The translations under genes and the position numbers were made by a program. Below, one piece after another: positions 1-6,038 of a DNA stretch of 6,124 nucleotides. The DNA comes from Methanosarcinaceae archaeon UBA470 (GTDB lineage Archaea > Halobacteriota > Methanosarcinia > Methanosarcinales > Methanosarcinaceae). How positions within the stretch are numbered: position 1 is the stretch's first letter; the number at the start of each line of letters is the position of its first letter. The stretch is taken from the NCBI GenBank assembly GCA_002508425.1, contig DAKU01000050.1, forward strand, positions 1 to 6,124. The letters are read 5' to 3'. The notes beneath the pieces are model-generated. The model was not told the DNA's origin, did not search any database, and saw only the letters and a list, made by a program, of their open reading frames with translations.

Positions 1-548
1 GCGGCATCTATATTTCTAAGTTTACACAGGCCAAGCATAAGACCTGAAGCACCAACTATGCCTCCTCCAGGCTCGTTAGGTTTGAACTGAACCCCTGTTT
101 CTTCCAACTTGTTTTTAAGTTCCAGTTTACTCACTGCACCCAGTACTTCATCAATATGAGTTAGCTGGCCAGTTGGGAAACCACCCAATGTGTACACCAT
201 TTTTGTTCCCATTTCTTCTGCGAGGTCCAAGTAAAGCCCACAGAGTTCATAGTGACCATTGGTTGTATTGCTCTGGTGATCGCCTATCAACACAAGAAGG
301 TCATGTTCGCCTGCTTTGCAAACATAGATCTCATTGTTGACCATTCTGATCTCACTGTTTTCATCTACAAGGACTTGAGGAGGAAAATGAGGAGAATATA
401 TTTCAATGATCTTTGTAGATTCAAGCTCTTCCACAAGATGTTCAGCAACAAGTTTTCCGACGTGACCTACGCCTGGAAGCCCTACGATCATTATAGGGTT
501 TTTAATCTCAACATTCTTTTCTAGATAAATTACCCTGTTCTCGCGCAT
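1..548 (-). CDS. PAC2-family protein (proteasome assembly chaperone-like), 3' end outside window
   Basis: The first 182 codons are visible and the C-terminus runs off base 1. The protein opens with a short beta segment and then a glycine-rich GLPGVGHVGK motif (residues 23-32). It continues with LLVLIGDHQ (84-92), a LGGFPTGQ segment (121-128) and a GGGIVGASG loop (161-169). This glycine-rich pattern is typical of the PAC2 family (COG2047-like), which includes archaeal proteasome assembly chaperones such as PbaB; the substrate of this member is unknown. The GxxGxGxxGK stretch looks like a P-loop but has Leu where Ser/Thr should be, so no ATPase role is claimed. The ATG at 548 was chosen because AGGAG and AGGG precede it; an in-frame ATG at 587 has no such site. 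It is the last visible gene of the minus-strand run and overlaps nop10 by 41 bases. The family assignment is firm, the biochemical role is inference. Confidence 0.88.
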   Translation of the reverse strand, partial: MRENRVIYLEKNVEIKNPIMIVGLPGVGHVGKLVAEHLVEELESTKIIEIYSPHFPPQVLVDENSEIRMVNNEIYVCKAGEHDLLVLIGDHQSNTTNGHYELCGLYLDLAEEMGTKMVYTLGGFPTGQLTHIDEVLGAVSKLELKNKLEETGVQFKPNEPGGGIVGASGLMLGLCKLRNIDA

Positions 549-708
549 TGATATCCCTACTCCTTGCAATTCTGCGATATTTCCCATAGGGGTCAAGCGG
601 TGAAAAACGCGGGGGCAAAGGGTTACCCGCCTTTCCTCCGCAATGAGTACACACTTCTTCTAAAACATACTGCCTACAGAGGAGGCACTTCTTTATCCTG
701 GAACCCAC
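508..708 (-). CDS. nop10: Nop10, H/ACA ribonucleoprotein subunit
   Basis: This is a 66-residue zinc-ribbon protein. CxxC pairs lie at C8/C11 and C20/C23, followed by the Nop10 signature PPRFSPLDPYGKYRR (residues 32-46), which is near diagnostic. Nop10 binds the catalytic domain of the pseudouridine synthase Cbf5 and the guide RNA in H/ACA particles that modify rRNA. The start is GTG at 708, seven bases after the aIF2-alpha stop; the TGA region of that stop includes GTGAT, which can pair with the 16S tail. The protein runs about 15 residues beyond the usual end of archaeal Nop10, with a polar tail that lies largely inside the overlapping PAC2 start region. The core is intact. The tail may be functional or simply read-through permitted by the absence of a stop. 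Confidence 0.95.
   Translation of the reverse strand: MGSRIKKCLLCRQYVLEEVCTHCGGKAGNPLPPRFSPLDPYGKYRRIARSRDINAREQGNLSRKEC
555..564 (-). promoter_or_regulatory. Ribosome binding site of the PAC2 gene, inside nop10
   Basis: AGGAGTAGGG on the minus strand offers AGGAG (11-base spacer) or AGGG (6-base spacer) before the ATG at 548. It is embedded in nop10 codons for A-R-S-R-D, so the PAC2 start lies inside the nop10 reading frame. It favours 548 over the in-frame ATG at 587. Confidence 0.65.
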
Positions 709-715
709 CAGTATA

Positions 716-1513
716 TCACGCCTTTACAGTTTCGTTATGACGGTGGTACACTCCCTGGCCACCCAGTTTGTGTATTGTAGTTATTACAGCATTAGACGAA
801 TTCTTCAATACTAATTCAGCAGTCTTATAGTCGGGTGCAATGACTTTGATTCTATACCTTGGAGCACCAGTGTATGTGATCTCGACCTTTACGCCCTCTT
901 TCTGAACCTCATCGGCAGCCATCAATGCTTTCTTTATAACTTCGATCCCATCTGGCAGATAACAGTTCAGATCCACAAAACCTGCAATGTCTACAAATGG
1001 TAATTTTATGTTCTCTTGAGCAATCCTGAGAATACTTTTAACTACATTCTTCTTTAGTTTAAGATCATTAAAAGCGCTTTCTCCGTTGATCGCAGCTTCT
1101 TCAAAAGCTGAATGAAGACTTCCAAAGCTCTCGTGGAGTTTAATCCTTAGCTTGTCAAGCTCTTCATCCTTTATTTTAGTTTCCTCTGCTACAAACTGCA
1201 TCCATTTAGCAGCTTTTTGCTCATTTTTCCAATCCTGAATCTTGGCGCGCTTCTGGTGTTCATTGACATCTTTGAGGGACAGATCAATGTGTCTGCGACC
1301 AGTATCCACTTTTAGGACCTTACAGACTATCTTCTGGCCTTCCCGCACGTAGTCACGTACATATTTTACCCATCCGGCCTTGATTTCGGAAATATGGATG
1401 AACCCTTCTTTTCCACCATATTCCTCAAGTGTAGTGTACGCACCGAAGTCTACTACGTCCTTTACTGTGCATACTACAAAATCGCCAACATCTGGCCACT
1501 CATTGATATCCAT
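716..1513 (-). CDS. eif2a: Translation initiation factor aIF2 subunit alpha
   Basis: This 265-residue protein has the length and three-part architecture of archaeal aIF2-alpha. An N-terminal S1/OB domain covers about residues 9-84 and contains DFGAY (22-26), EGFIHISE (36-43) and HIDLSL (75-80). A helical domain covers about 85-170, and a C-terminal alpha/beta domain about 175-262 ends in KLGGQGVYHR (249-258). With the beta and gamma subunits it forms the heterotrimer that delivers initiator Met-tRNA to the 30S subunit; alpha contributes to tRNA binding. The ATG at 1513 lies 19 bases after the rps27e stop and is preceded by GTGATC, complementary to the 16S 3' end. The loop corresponding to the eukaryotic eIF2-alpha phosphorylation site reads SEIKAGWVK, with no Ser or Thr between K45 and W48. 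It sits between ribosomal protein and nop10 genes, consistent with an operon for translation functions. Confidence 0.97.
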   Translation of the reverse strand: MDINEWPDVGDFVVCTVKDVVDFGAYTTLEEYGGKEGFIHISEIKAGWVKYVRDYVREGQKIVCKVLKVDTGRRHIDLSLKDVNEHQKRAKIQDWKNEQKAAKWMQFVAEETKIKDEELDKLRIKLHESFGSLHSAFEEAAINGESAFNDLKLKKNVVKSILRIAQENIKLPFVDIAGFVDLNCYLPDGIEVIKKALMAADEVQKEGVKVEITYTGAPRYRIKVIAPDYKTAELVLKNSSNAVITTIHKLGGQGVYHRHNETVKA

Positions 1514-1532
1514 CTGATCACTTTTAGTACAC

Positions 1533-1709
1533 TTATTCCAGGACTTCCAGGATGTGTGTTGTTATAGTTGATTTGCCGCCGGTAGACTCAGCAAGAGTCC
1601 TGCCGCAGACTAGGCATGTTACCTTGGTGCTTGCGCTTCCAAAGATAACCTGTTCATTCTCACAGTCATTACATTTGACACGCAAGAATCTGCTTTTTGG
1701 TTTTGCCAT
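1533..1709 (-). CDS. rps27e: 30S ribosomal protein S27e
   Basis: This short 58-residue gene reads MAKPKSRFLRVKCNDC at its start and has the S27e zinc ribbon: C13, C16, C32 and C35, with VCGRTLAESTGGK following the second pair. It is a small-subunit ribosomal protein of archaea and eukaryotes. The ATG at 1709 is six bases after the rpl44e stop. Its GGAG ribosome binding site (1719-1722) includes the last sense codon of rpl44e, so the two genes are likely translationally coupled. It ends with TAA at 1533-1535, 19 bases before aIF2-alpha. The full length agrees with the family and nothing is missing. Confidence 0.96.
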   Translation of the reverse strand: MAKPKSRFLRVKCNDCENEQVIFGSASTKVTCLVCGRTLAESTGGKSTITTHILEVLE

Positions 1710-1715
1710 TTATAC

Positions 1716-1994
1716 TCACTCCGCAAATTCGAATTTCTTCGCTCTGAAACAAGGTCTCTGGTGTGATTTGTTACACTCTGAGCAGCGGTACCTAAGGTAT
1801 ATCCTTTTTGTGGGTTTGTCTCCACCAGGAACCTTGGAGAATTTTCCGCTGTTTCCTATTCCTATCTGGCGTTTCTTCTGTCTCTCTATATGTGTCAGTG
1901 AAGAAGCTTTTCCTTTCTTCACCCTCTCCGCCACATGTTCGGTGTGTTTTTTACAGAAAGGGCAGTGTGTTCTGAATCTTTTTGGGATCTTCAT
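1716..1994 (-). CDS. rpl44e: 50S ribosomal protein L44e
   Basis: This 92-residue protein begins MKIPKRFRTHCPFC and carries two CxxC pairs, C11/C14 and C71/C74 (RYRCSECNKSHQR), the zinc ribbon of L44e/L36a. The middle is strongly basic. L44e lies close to the E site of the large ribosomal subunit. The ATG at 1994 is preceded at good distance by AAGGTG (2001-2006, six-base spacer) and is 24 bases after the gins51 stop. Immediate coupling to rps27e downstream is the usual arrangement in euryarchaea. The length is normal for the family. Confidence 0.97.
   Translation of the reverse strand: MKIPKRFRTHCPFCKKHTEHVAERVKKGKASSLTHIERQKKRQIGIGNSGKFSKVPGGDKPTKRIYLRYRCSECNKSHQRPCFRAKKFEFAE
1719..1722 (-). 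promoter_or_regulatory. Ribosome binding site of rps27e overlapping the rpl44e end
   Basis: GGAG formed by the last codons of rpl44e lies nine bases before the rps27e ATG at 1709. A ribosome terminating on rpl44e would sit on this site, which suggests coupled synthesis of the two ribosomal proteins. Confidence 0.7.
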
Positions 1995-2018
1995 TATCTA
2001 CACCTTTATTGATCTGAA

Positions 2019-2753
2019 TCATAGTTTCGTGATGATGTGTGCAACGTTGCGTTTTACAAGACCTTGCGCGTTAAGGGTCGGCAAAACAACAACATCTTCT
2101 GCACTCAGCGCATAATTACGATTATCTAAAGCCTTAAAGGTAGGTAAGTCTTTCAGTATTCGCACAACAACGAACTCTTCATTTATATTACTTTTGCCTA
2201 TTACGTCTGGGATATTTTCCATGGATATTTCCGGTGTTGTTTCAGAAACCATTCTCCCAGGGCCTTCTTGAGTATCCAGTTTGTCTGTTTCTGTTCTATA
2301 AGGTTCTTGTAGGCCACTGTTTTTTAAAGTGCCTTCTCCAAGGTATACGCTTTTTTGAGGGGAGGTTACTGTTTCGGGATTAAGTATCGGTTCCAGCAGT
2401 TCTCCTCTTGCGGAGTTAATGGCAGATAATACAGAATCATATATCCTTTTTTCAGCAGGCAACAGTTTGTCCATGTCCTGATTTGGTGACTTTTTGGAGA
2501 ATGCATTGGAAGTTGCCCTTGTAGCGATCTTCTTAATCCTGCGCAGGAATATTACTTCGATGTCAGTGATAGCGCTCTGAAGTTCGTCTTCCAGCATTCT
2601 GGATTCCACTGATCTTGGATTGCTAATGAGCCTGATCTCATCTTCCAGTTCCCTTATGTACTTTGCTACGCTTTCGTAGAAGTCAGAACCTAAGGATTTA
2701 AGAGAAGAACTGCTCTCACTGCGCAAGATCTCTTTCAATTCAGTCCTATCCAT
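2019..2753 (-). CDS. gins51: Gins51 (GINS15), archaeal GINS complex subunit
   Basis: This 244-residue protein shows the Gins51 order: a helical A domain first (about residues 1-120) and a small beta-rich B domain last (about 192-244). The A domain has LGSDFYESVAKYIRELE (21-37) and an R-R-I-K-K-I-A-T segment (71-78). The B domain contains VVRILKDLPTFKALDNRNYAL (197-216) and DVVVLP (220-225), which is the recognisable GINS B signature. Gins51 pairs with Gins23, or forms a homotetramer, and joins MCM and Cdc45/RecJ-like proteins in the replicative helicase; archaeal GINS also contacts primase. Between the domains is a roughly 70-residue polar linker (122-191), probably disordered. I chose ATG at 2753 because AGAGGTG (2763-2769) precedes it and homology begins there; the frame is open upstream to 2828 inside priS. 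The start overlaps the priS stop in ATGGATAG, suggesting translational coupling. Confidence 0.92.
   Translation of the reverse strand: MDRTELKEILRSESSSSLKSLGSDFYESVAKYIRELEDEIRLISNPRSVESRMLEDELQSAITDIEVIFLRRIKKIATRATSNAFSKKSPNQDMDKLLPAEKRIYDSVLSAINSARGELLEPILNPETVTSPQKSVYLGEGTLKNSGLQEPYRTETDKLDTQEGPGRMVSETTPEISMENIPDVIGKSNINEEFVVVRILKDLPTFKALDNRNYALSAEDVVVLPTLNAQGLVKRNVAHIITKL
2180..2195 (-). promoter_or_regulatory. Possible internal promoter inside gins51
   Basis: On the minus strand this reads AAAAGTAATATAAATG and matches the candidate priS promoter element (3968-3983) at 14 of 15 core positions. A start about 25 bases downstream would give a leader of roughly 165 bases before rpl44e. It lies in coding sequence (residues S189 to E192 of Gins51), so the match could be chance. 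Confidence 0.2.
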
Positions 2754-3915
2754 ATTCTGCCGCACCTCTACACATAAGGTGTACAGCCGCATACTCAGGT
2801 AGTTCCTGCTCTCCCTGTTCCACCTCAATATCCTTTCCTTTCATCTGCACTGCAAAGGGCTTGATAACTTTTAACCTTACCGACCTTTCATCGAAAACCA
2901 CTGCATCTCTTAAAGGTTCGAACTTTTCCAGTTCATCGATTGTTAAGGACATTACCTTCATCCCGGAACCTCCATGTAAAGATCCGGGAAGCCGTATCAA
3001 ACGTTTAATATCAGCTGTAACAGGCTCATCCACAACTGCTGACATTTTCCTAATTCCTTCTTCTATCAATGCATTAATTACTTTTTTGTTCACGCCTGAT
3101 AAAATATCAATGTTCCCCTTCTTCAGCACTTCAACCTGTGATTCATCTCTAAAGACTTCTACGATCTGTCGGGCCGTTTTCTCACCCACGCCTTTGAATC
3201 CTCTTAGGATTTCCTCAGCGTCGTCCCTTGCAACTATTTCTTTCATAAAAGAAACAAAATATCGGTTTATCCTTCCTTTCCATCCGCCCTCAGCTTCCGA
3301 AGGAAATACCATCATCTGTGCACTCTCTCTCCCAGCATCTCCACTTACTTCTTTTGTGTCAAGTATCCTCTCAAGGTCTATTCCTTTCGAACTGACATAA
3401 TCAACTATTTCACGTCTTTCCGGGCTTTCAAGGTGTAGGACAGAAGGGTCTGTTATATGGCAATGGTACCCCCTCCCCCCTGAGAACACTATATGCACAT
3501 CCTTTTCATCAAATCCAAAGTCATCAAGCAAGAATTCCATTAGCTTAAAGGTTTCTTTTTTCCCTTTTTCCAGCATTTCAGCATAAGAATTTATCTTTCC
3601 TGGAAGGTGGTCGGAGTCGATATCAAATATCAGGTCTGCTTTTTGCCAGTTTTTCTCTTTCATCTTCGGTGCACTGGGGTACTCATAGTATGCAACAGAG
3701 TAATATGCATGGGCTGGAGCAATTCCTTTCAGGTAGTCCCTTATTTCCCCTTCAGAACCGAAAGCAATGTGTCTTTTCATAAAAGTTTCAGAGCTATCAC
3801 TGAAAGGAATAAATCCCCATTCTCTTGATATGTGTTCTGGGGGAAGGTGTATCTCAGCTTGTGTATAGTAAGCCTGGAACCTGTTCACAAGATAGTTTCG
3901 TGTTTTTTCATTCAT
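2746..3915 (-). CDS. priS: DNA primase small (catalytic) subunit PriS
   Basis: This 389-residue protein is the catalytic subunit of archaeal/eukaryotic-type primase, which makes primers with PriL. Catalytic acidic residues are visible: D98 and D100 in LIFDIDSDH, and a third, D296 by alignment with the human enzyme, in VVDEPVTADIKRLIRLP. SGGRGYHCH (145-153) and RLPGSLHGGSG (308-318) are the nucleotide-binding signatures. Residues about 238-286 (RGFKGVGEKTARQIVEVF, then a second SGVNKKVINALIEEG hairpin) resemble a helix-hairpin-helix pair inside the small domain. The protein is longer than compact Thermococcales homologues. ATG at 3915 is the first plausible start; only a weak site (TGAG) lies before it. 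It is the first gene of the minus-strand unit and faces the NEMF gene across the shared control region. It is intact with no frameshift. Confidence 0.97.
   Translation of the reverse strand: MNEKTRNYLVNRFQAYYTQAEIHLPPEHISREWGFIPFSDSSETFMKRHIAFGSEGEIRDYLKGIAPAHAYYSVAYYEYPSAPKMKEKNWQKADLIFDIDSDHLPGKINSYAEMLEKGKKETFKLMEFLLDDFGFDEKDVHIVFSGGRGYHCHITDPSVLHLESPERREIVDYVSSKGIDLERILDTKEVSGDAGRESAQMMVFPSEAEGGWKGRINRYFVSFMKEIVARDDAEEILRGFKGVGEKTARQIVEVFRDESQVEVLKKGNIDILSGVNKKVINALIEEGIRKMSAVVDEPVTADIKRLIRLPGSLHGGSGMKVMSLTIDELEKFEPLRDAVVFDERSVRLKVIKPFAVQMKGKDIEVEQGEQELPEYAAVHLMCRGAAEYG
2763..2769 (-). promoter_or_regulatory. Ribosome binding site fixing the gins51 start
   Basis: AGAGGTG read on the minus strand lies nine bases before the ATG at 2753, inside the end of priS. 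It supports this internal ATG over upstream in-frame starts and allows gins51 to be translated although it overlaps the priS stop. Confidence 0.75.
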
Positions 3916-3967
3916 CTTCTCAGTTGCATCGTTTTGTTATCATTTCATTCTTAGTTCAATAAATTAC

Positions 3968-3983
3968 CATTAATATTACTTTC
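3968..3983 (-). promoter_or_regulatory. Candidate BRE/TATA element for the priS operon
   Basis: Read on the minus strand this is GAAAGTAATATTAATG: a purine-rich BRE-like GAAAG followed by an AT core. Transcription starting about 25 bases downstream would begin near 3949 and leave a leader of roughly 33 bases before the priS ATG. An alternative AT core lies at 3958-3967. The assignment is by motif and position only. A closely similar sequence occurs inside gins51 at 2180-2195. Confidence 0.5.
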
Positions 3984-3990
3984 TTGTCAT

Positions 3991-4003
3991 AAACCTTATA
4001 GTC
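3991..4003 (+). promoter_or_regulatory. Candidate TATA box for the NEMF/pelota unit
   Basis: AAACCTTATAGTC has a TATA core about 27 bases before the ATG at 4027. That is the archaeal TATA-to-start distance, so transcription would begin at or just before the start codon. This agrees with the absence of a Shine-Dalgarno sequence before this gene, whereas other genes here have one. The core is not a perfect TTTATATA match. Confidence 0.5.
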
Positions 4004-4021
4004 AACACCTGCCTTATAGTC
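3994..4021. repeat. Direct repeat CCTTATAGTC, two copies
   Basis: CCTTATAGTC occurs at 3994-4003 and again, without mismatch, at 4012-4021, eighteen bases apart start to start. The first copy coincides with the candidate TATA box and the second lies just before the ATG at 4027. Possible roles are a duplicated TATA element or a tandem regulator site covering the transcription start. The repeat itself is plain in the sequence; the role is inference. Confidence 0.6.
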
Positions 4022-4026
4022 GCTTT

Positions 4027-6018
4027 ATGAAAGAGGAAATGACAAGTGCAGATGTTGCAGCTCTTGTGGCAGAACTTAGCTCAGGTGAGCTCTCGCTTAT
4101 TGATGCCAAGGTCGGGAAAATATATCAGCCACTGGAAGATGAGATACGTTTTAACCTCTTCGTTTTCGGTAAAGGTAGGGTAGATTTCATAATACAGGCC
4201 GGAAAACGTGCTCATTTGAGTCAATATGCTTCTCCGAGTCCCAAACTACCACAGTCATTTCCCATGCTGCTGCGTAAACATGTAATGAGCAGCAGGATAA
4301 CCTCCATCAAGCAGTATGATTTTGACAGGATAATCGAAATAGGTTTTGTCAGGGGCGGTGTGGAGACAGTCTTAGTAGCTGAGCTTTTTGCCAGAGGCAA
4401 CATTGTCCTCATTGACAATGAAAGGCGCATCATTCTTCCCATGAATCCTGCAACTTTCAAAGGCCGTAGGGTCAGAAGCGGTGAAATTTACATTTATCCA
4501 GAGGCACAGATAAGTCCCCTTGAGGCAAATGAAGAACAAATGCTTGCAGTTTTCAGGTCATCAGATTCTGACGTGGTACGTACCATTGCTACTAGGTTCA
4601 ATCTGGGTGGTCTTCTTTCAGAGGAAGTATGCTCCAGGGCAGGGGTCAAAAAGAACCTGCCTGTTGCAGAAGTAGGTTTAGAGGAAATAAATTTGCTTCT
4701 TCTGGCCATGAAGAAAATGTTCTCTCCTTTGCAGACAGGGAAATTGGATCCATGTGTCATCAAGAAAGGTGAAGGAGACGCTTCCCAGTCAATAGATGTT
4801 GTGCCTTTTGAACTGGAAGTTTACCGTGGACTAACAAAGGAGCGTTTTCCATCATTTAATAAGGCTCTGGACGAGTATTTCGGTAAAAGGGAAGCCGCAT
4901 CTATCACCGAGCAGGTAGTTGCAGTAAAGAAGGAAAAAGTTGACCTTCTGGAGCGCAGGTTAAAACAGCAGGAAGAAGCGGTGGAGAAGTACGGCAAGGA
5001 ATCCGCAAAACATACATCTATCGCAGAAACCATCTATGCAAATTATCAATCAGTAGAAGACGTTCTAAATGTACTTTCCAATGCAAGAGATAAAGGTTAC
5101 TCGTGGGACCAGATAAAATCTATCCTGAAAGCTGCAAAGGACTCCGTTCCAGCTGCAAGGTCCATATTGAGCATAGATCAGGCTACAGCGACAGTAGTAA
5201 TTGATCTAATGGGTATGAAAACGAACATAGATGTTTCTAAGACAGTTCCGCAAAATGCTCAGGTATATTATGAAAAGTCCAAAAAACTGGCAAAGAAACA
5301 GGAAGGAGCTATAAGGTCTATCGAACAGACAAAATTGGCCATGCAGAAAAAAGAGAAGCCAGTTGCTAAAAAAGGTACTGTTCGCGTTAAGAAACACTGG
5401 TACGATAAGTTCAGATGGTTTACGTCATCTGATGGTTTTCTTATAATAGGTGGAAGAGATGCTGACACCAACGAGGAAATATTCACTAAGTACATGGAAA
5501 AGCGAGATATCGTATTGCACACTCAGTTCCCCGGTGCTCCACTAACTGTGATAAAGACCGGCGGTAAAGATGTACCGCCTCAGACCCTTGAGGAAGCCGC
5601 ACGTTTTGTAGTATCTTATTCCAGCATCTGGAAGTCAGGTCAGTTCAGTGCAGACTGTTACTGGGTAAATCCAACGCAGGTTTCAAAGACTCCGGAATCT
5701 GGTGAATATGTAAAGAAAGGATCTTTTATAATCCGTGGTGAGAGGAACTATCTAAAGGATGTGCCAGTGGGTGTTGCAGTTGGTATTGAAATGGTTGGAG
5801 ATATCAGAGTGATAGGTGGTCCCTTATCTGCGGTAAGCGGGAGAGGAAAGCATATAATAGAATTGATGCCTGGCAAGTTCAACCAGAACGACATAGCAAA
5901 GAAAATATACAGAATGTATGTTGAAATCATAGGCGATGCATCATTTGTAAAACAGGCAGCTTCTCCAGATAAAATAGCTATGGTGTTACCCCCTGGTGAA
6001 TCTGACATAAAGATGTGA
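4027..6018 (+). CDS. NEMF/Rqc2/RqcH-family ribosome quality control protein
   Basis: This 663-residue protein has the NFACT architecture. An NFACT-N domain (about 1-180) is followed by a helix-hairpin-helix segment (NLGGLLSEEVCSRAGV, 192-207), then two coiled-coil arms (about 294-330 and 412-446). The NFACT-R domain (about 456-575) contains KHWYDKFRWFTSSDG (456-470), IIGGRDADTNEE (473-484) and the YWVNPTQVSK segment (545-554). Family members bind the large subunit of a split ribosome that still holds peptidyl-tRNA, recruit tRNA and add C-terminal residues. D9 and the D100-R101 pair match the residues required for tailing in yeast Rqc2 and bacterial RqcH; D9 in the same numbering supports the ATG at 4027. 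No C-terminal NFACT-C domain follows, as expected in archaea; the tail ends IAMVLPPG (650-657). No Shine-Dalgarno precedes the start, suggesting a leaderless transcript. It is followed by pelota. The activity in archaea is inferred from the family. Confidence 0.95.
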   Translation: MKEEMTSADVAALVAELSSGELSLIDAKVGKIYQPLEDEIRFNLFVFGKGRVDFIIQAGKRAHLSQYASPSPKLPQSFPMLLRKHVMSSRITSIKQYDFDRIIEIGFVRGGVETVLVAELFARGNIVLIDNERRIILPMNPATFKGRRVRSGEIYIYPEAQISPLEANEEQMLAVFRSSDSDVVRTIATRFNLGGLLSEEVCSRAGVKKNLPVAEVGLEEINLLLLAMKKMFSPLQTGKLDPCVIKKGEGDASQSIDVVPFELEVYRGLTKERFPSFNKALDEYFGKREAASITEQVVAVKKEKVDLLERRLKQQEEAVEKYGKESAKHTSIAETIYANYQSVEDVLNVLSNARDKGYSWDQIKSILKAAKDSVPAARSILSIDQATATVVIDLMGMKTNIDVSKTVPQNAQVYYEKSKKLAKKQEGAIRSIEQTKLAMQKKEKPVAKKGTVRVKKHWYDKFRWFTSSDGFLIIGGRDADTNEEIFTKYMEKRDIVLHTQFPGAPLTVIKTGGKDVPPQTLEEAARFVVSYSSIWKSGQFSADCYWVNPTQVSKTPESGEYVKKGSFIIRGERNYLKDVPVGVAVGIEMVGDIRVIGGPLSAVSGRGKHIIELMPGKFNQNDIAKKIYRMYVEIIGDASFVKQAASPDKIAMVLPPGESDIKM

Positions 6019-6038
6019 TCCATTCTATAGGTGTTATT

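Larger units (their letters stand above)
3916..4026. promoter_or_regulatory. Divergent intergenic control region
   Basis: This 111-base AT-rich gap separates the divergent starts of priS and the NEMF-family gene and is the only sizeable non-coding stretch in the window. It must hold the promoters of both units. It contains TATA-like elements in both directions and a perfect 10-base direct repeat next to the NEMF start. No transcript start is proved by sequence alone. Confidence 0.8.

Noticed and set aside
451..482. Walker A (P-loop) in the PAC2-family protein
   Set aside because: GLPGVGHVGKL lacks the Ser/Thr after GK and fits the glycine-rich loop of PAC2 proteins; there is no Walker B segment to support ATPase activity.
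252..524. 90-codon plus-strand frame near the left edge
   Set aside because: It is antisense to the PAC2-family gene, whose frame is continuous from 548 to base 1 and clearly recognisable.
1619..1825. 68-codon minus-strand frame across the rpl44e/rps27e junction
   Set aside because: It is out of frame with both ribosomal protein genes; the true small gene here is rps27e in another frame, with its zinc ribbon.
1552..2115. 187-codon open frame on the plus strand
   Set aside because: It lies antisense to rps27e, rpl44e and the end of gins51, all of which have clear family signatures; its product shows no domain and it has no good start context.
2754..2828. 25-residue N-terminal extension of Gins51
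   Set aside because: It would overlap priS by 83 bases, encodes no GINS sequence, and the ATG at 2753 has AGAGGTG at proper spacing and begins where homology begins.
2861..3400. 179-codon open frame on the plus strand opposite priS
   Set aside because: The Ser/Thr-rich translation is the antisense shadow of priS codons; priS has its catalytic motifs intact across this stretch.
3469..3480. G-quadruplex in priS
   Set aside because: Only two G runs are present next to each other and no further runs close by, so a stable four-run structure is not supported.
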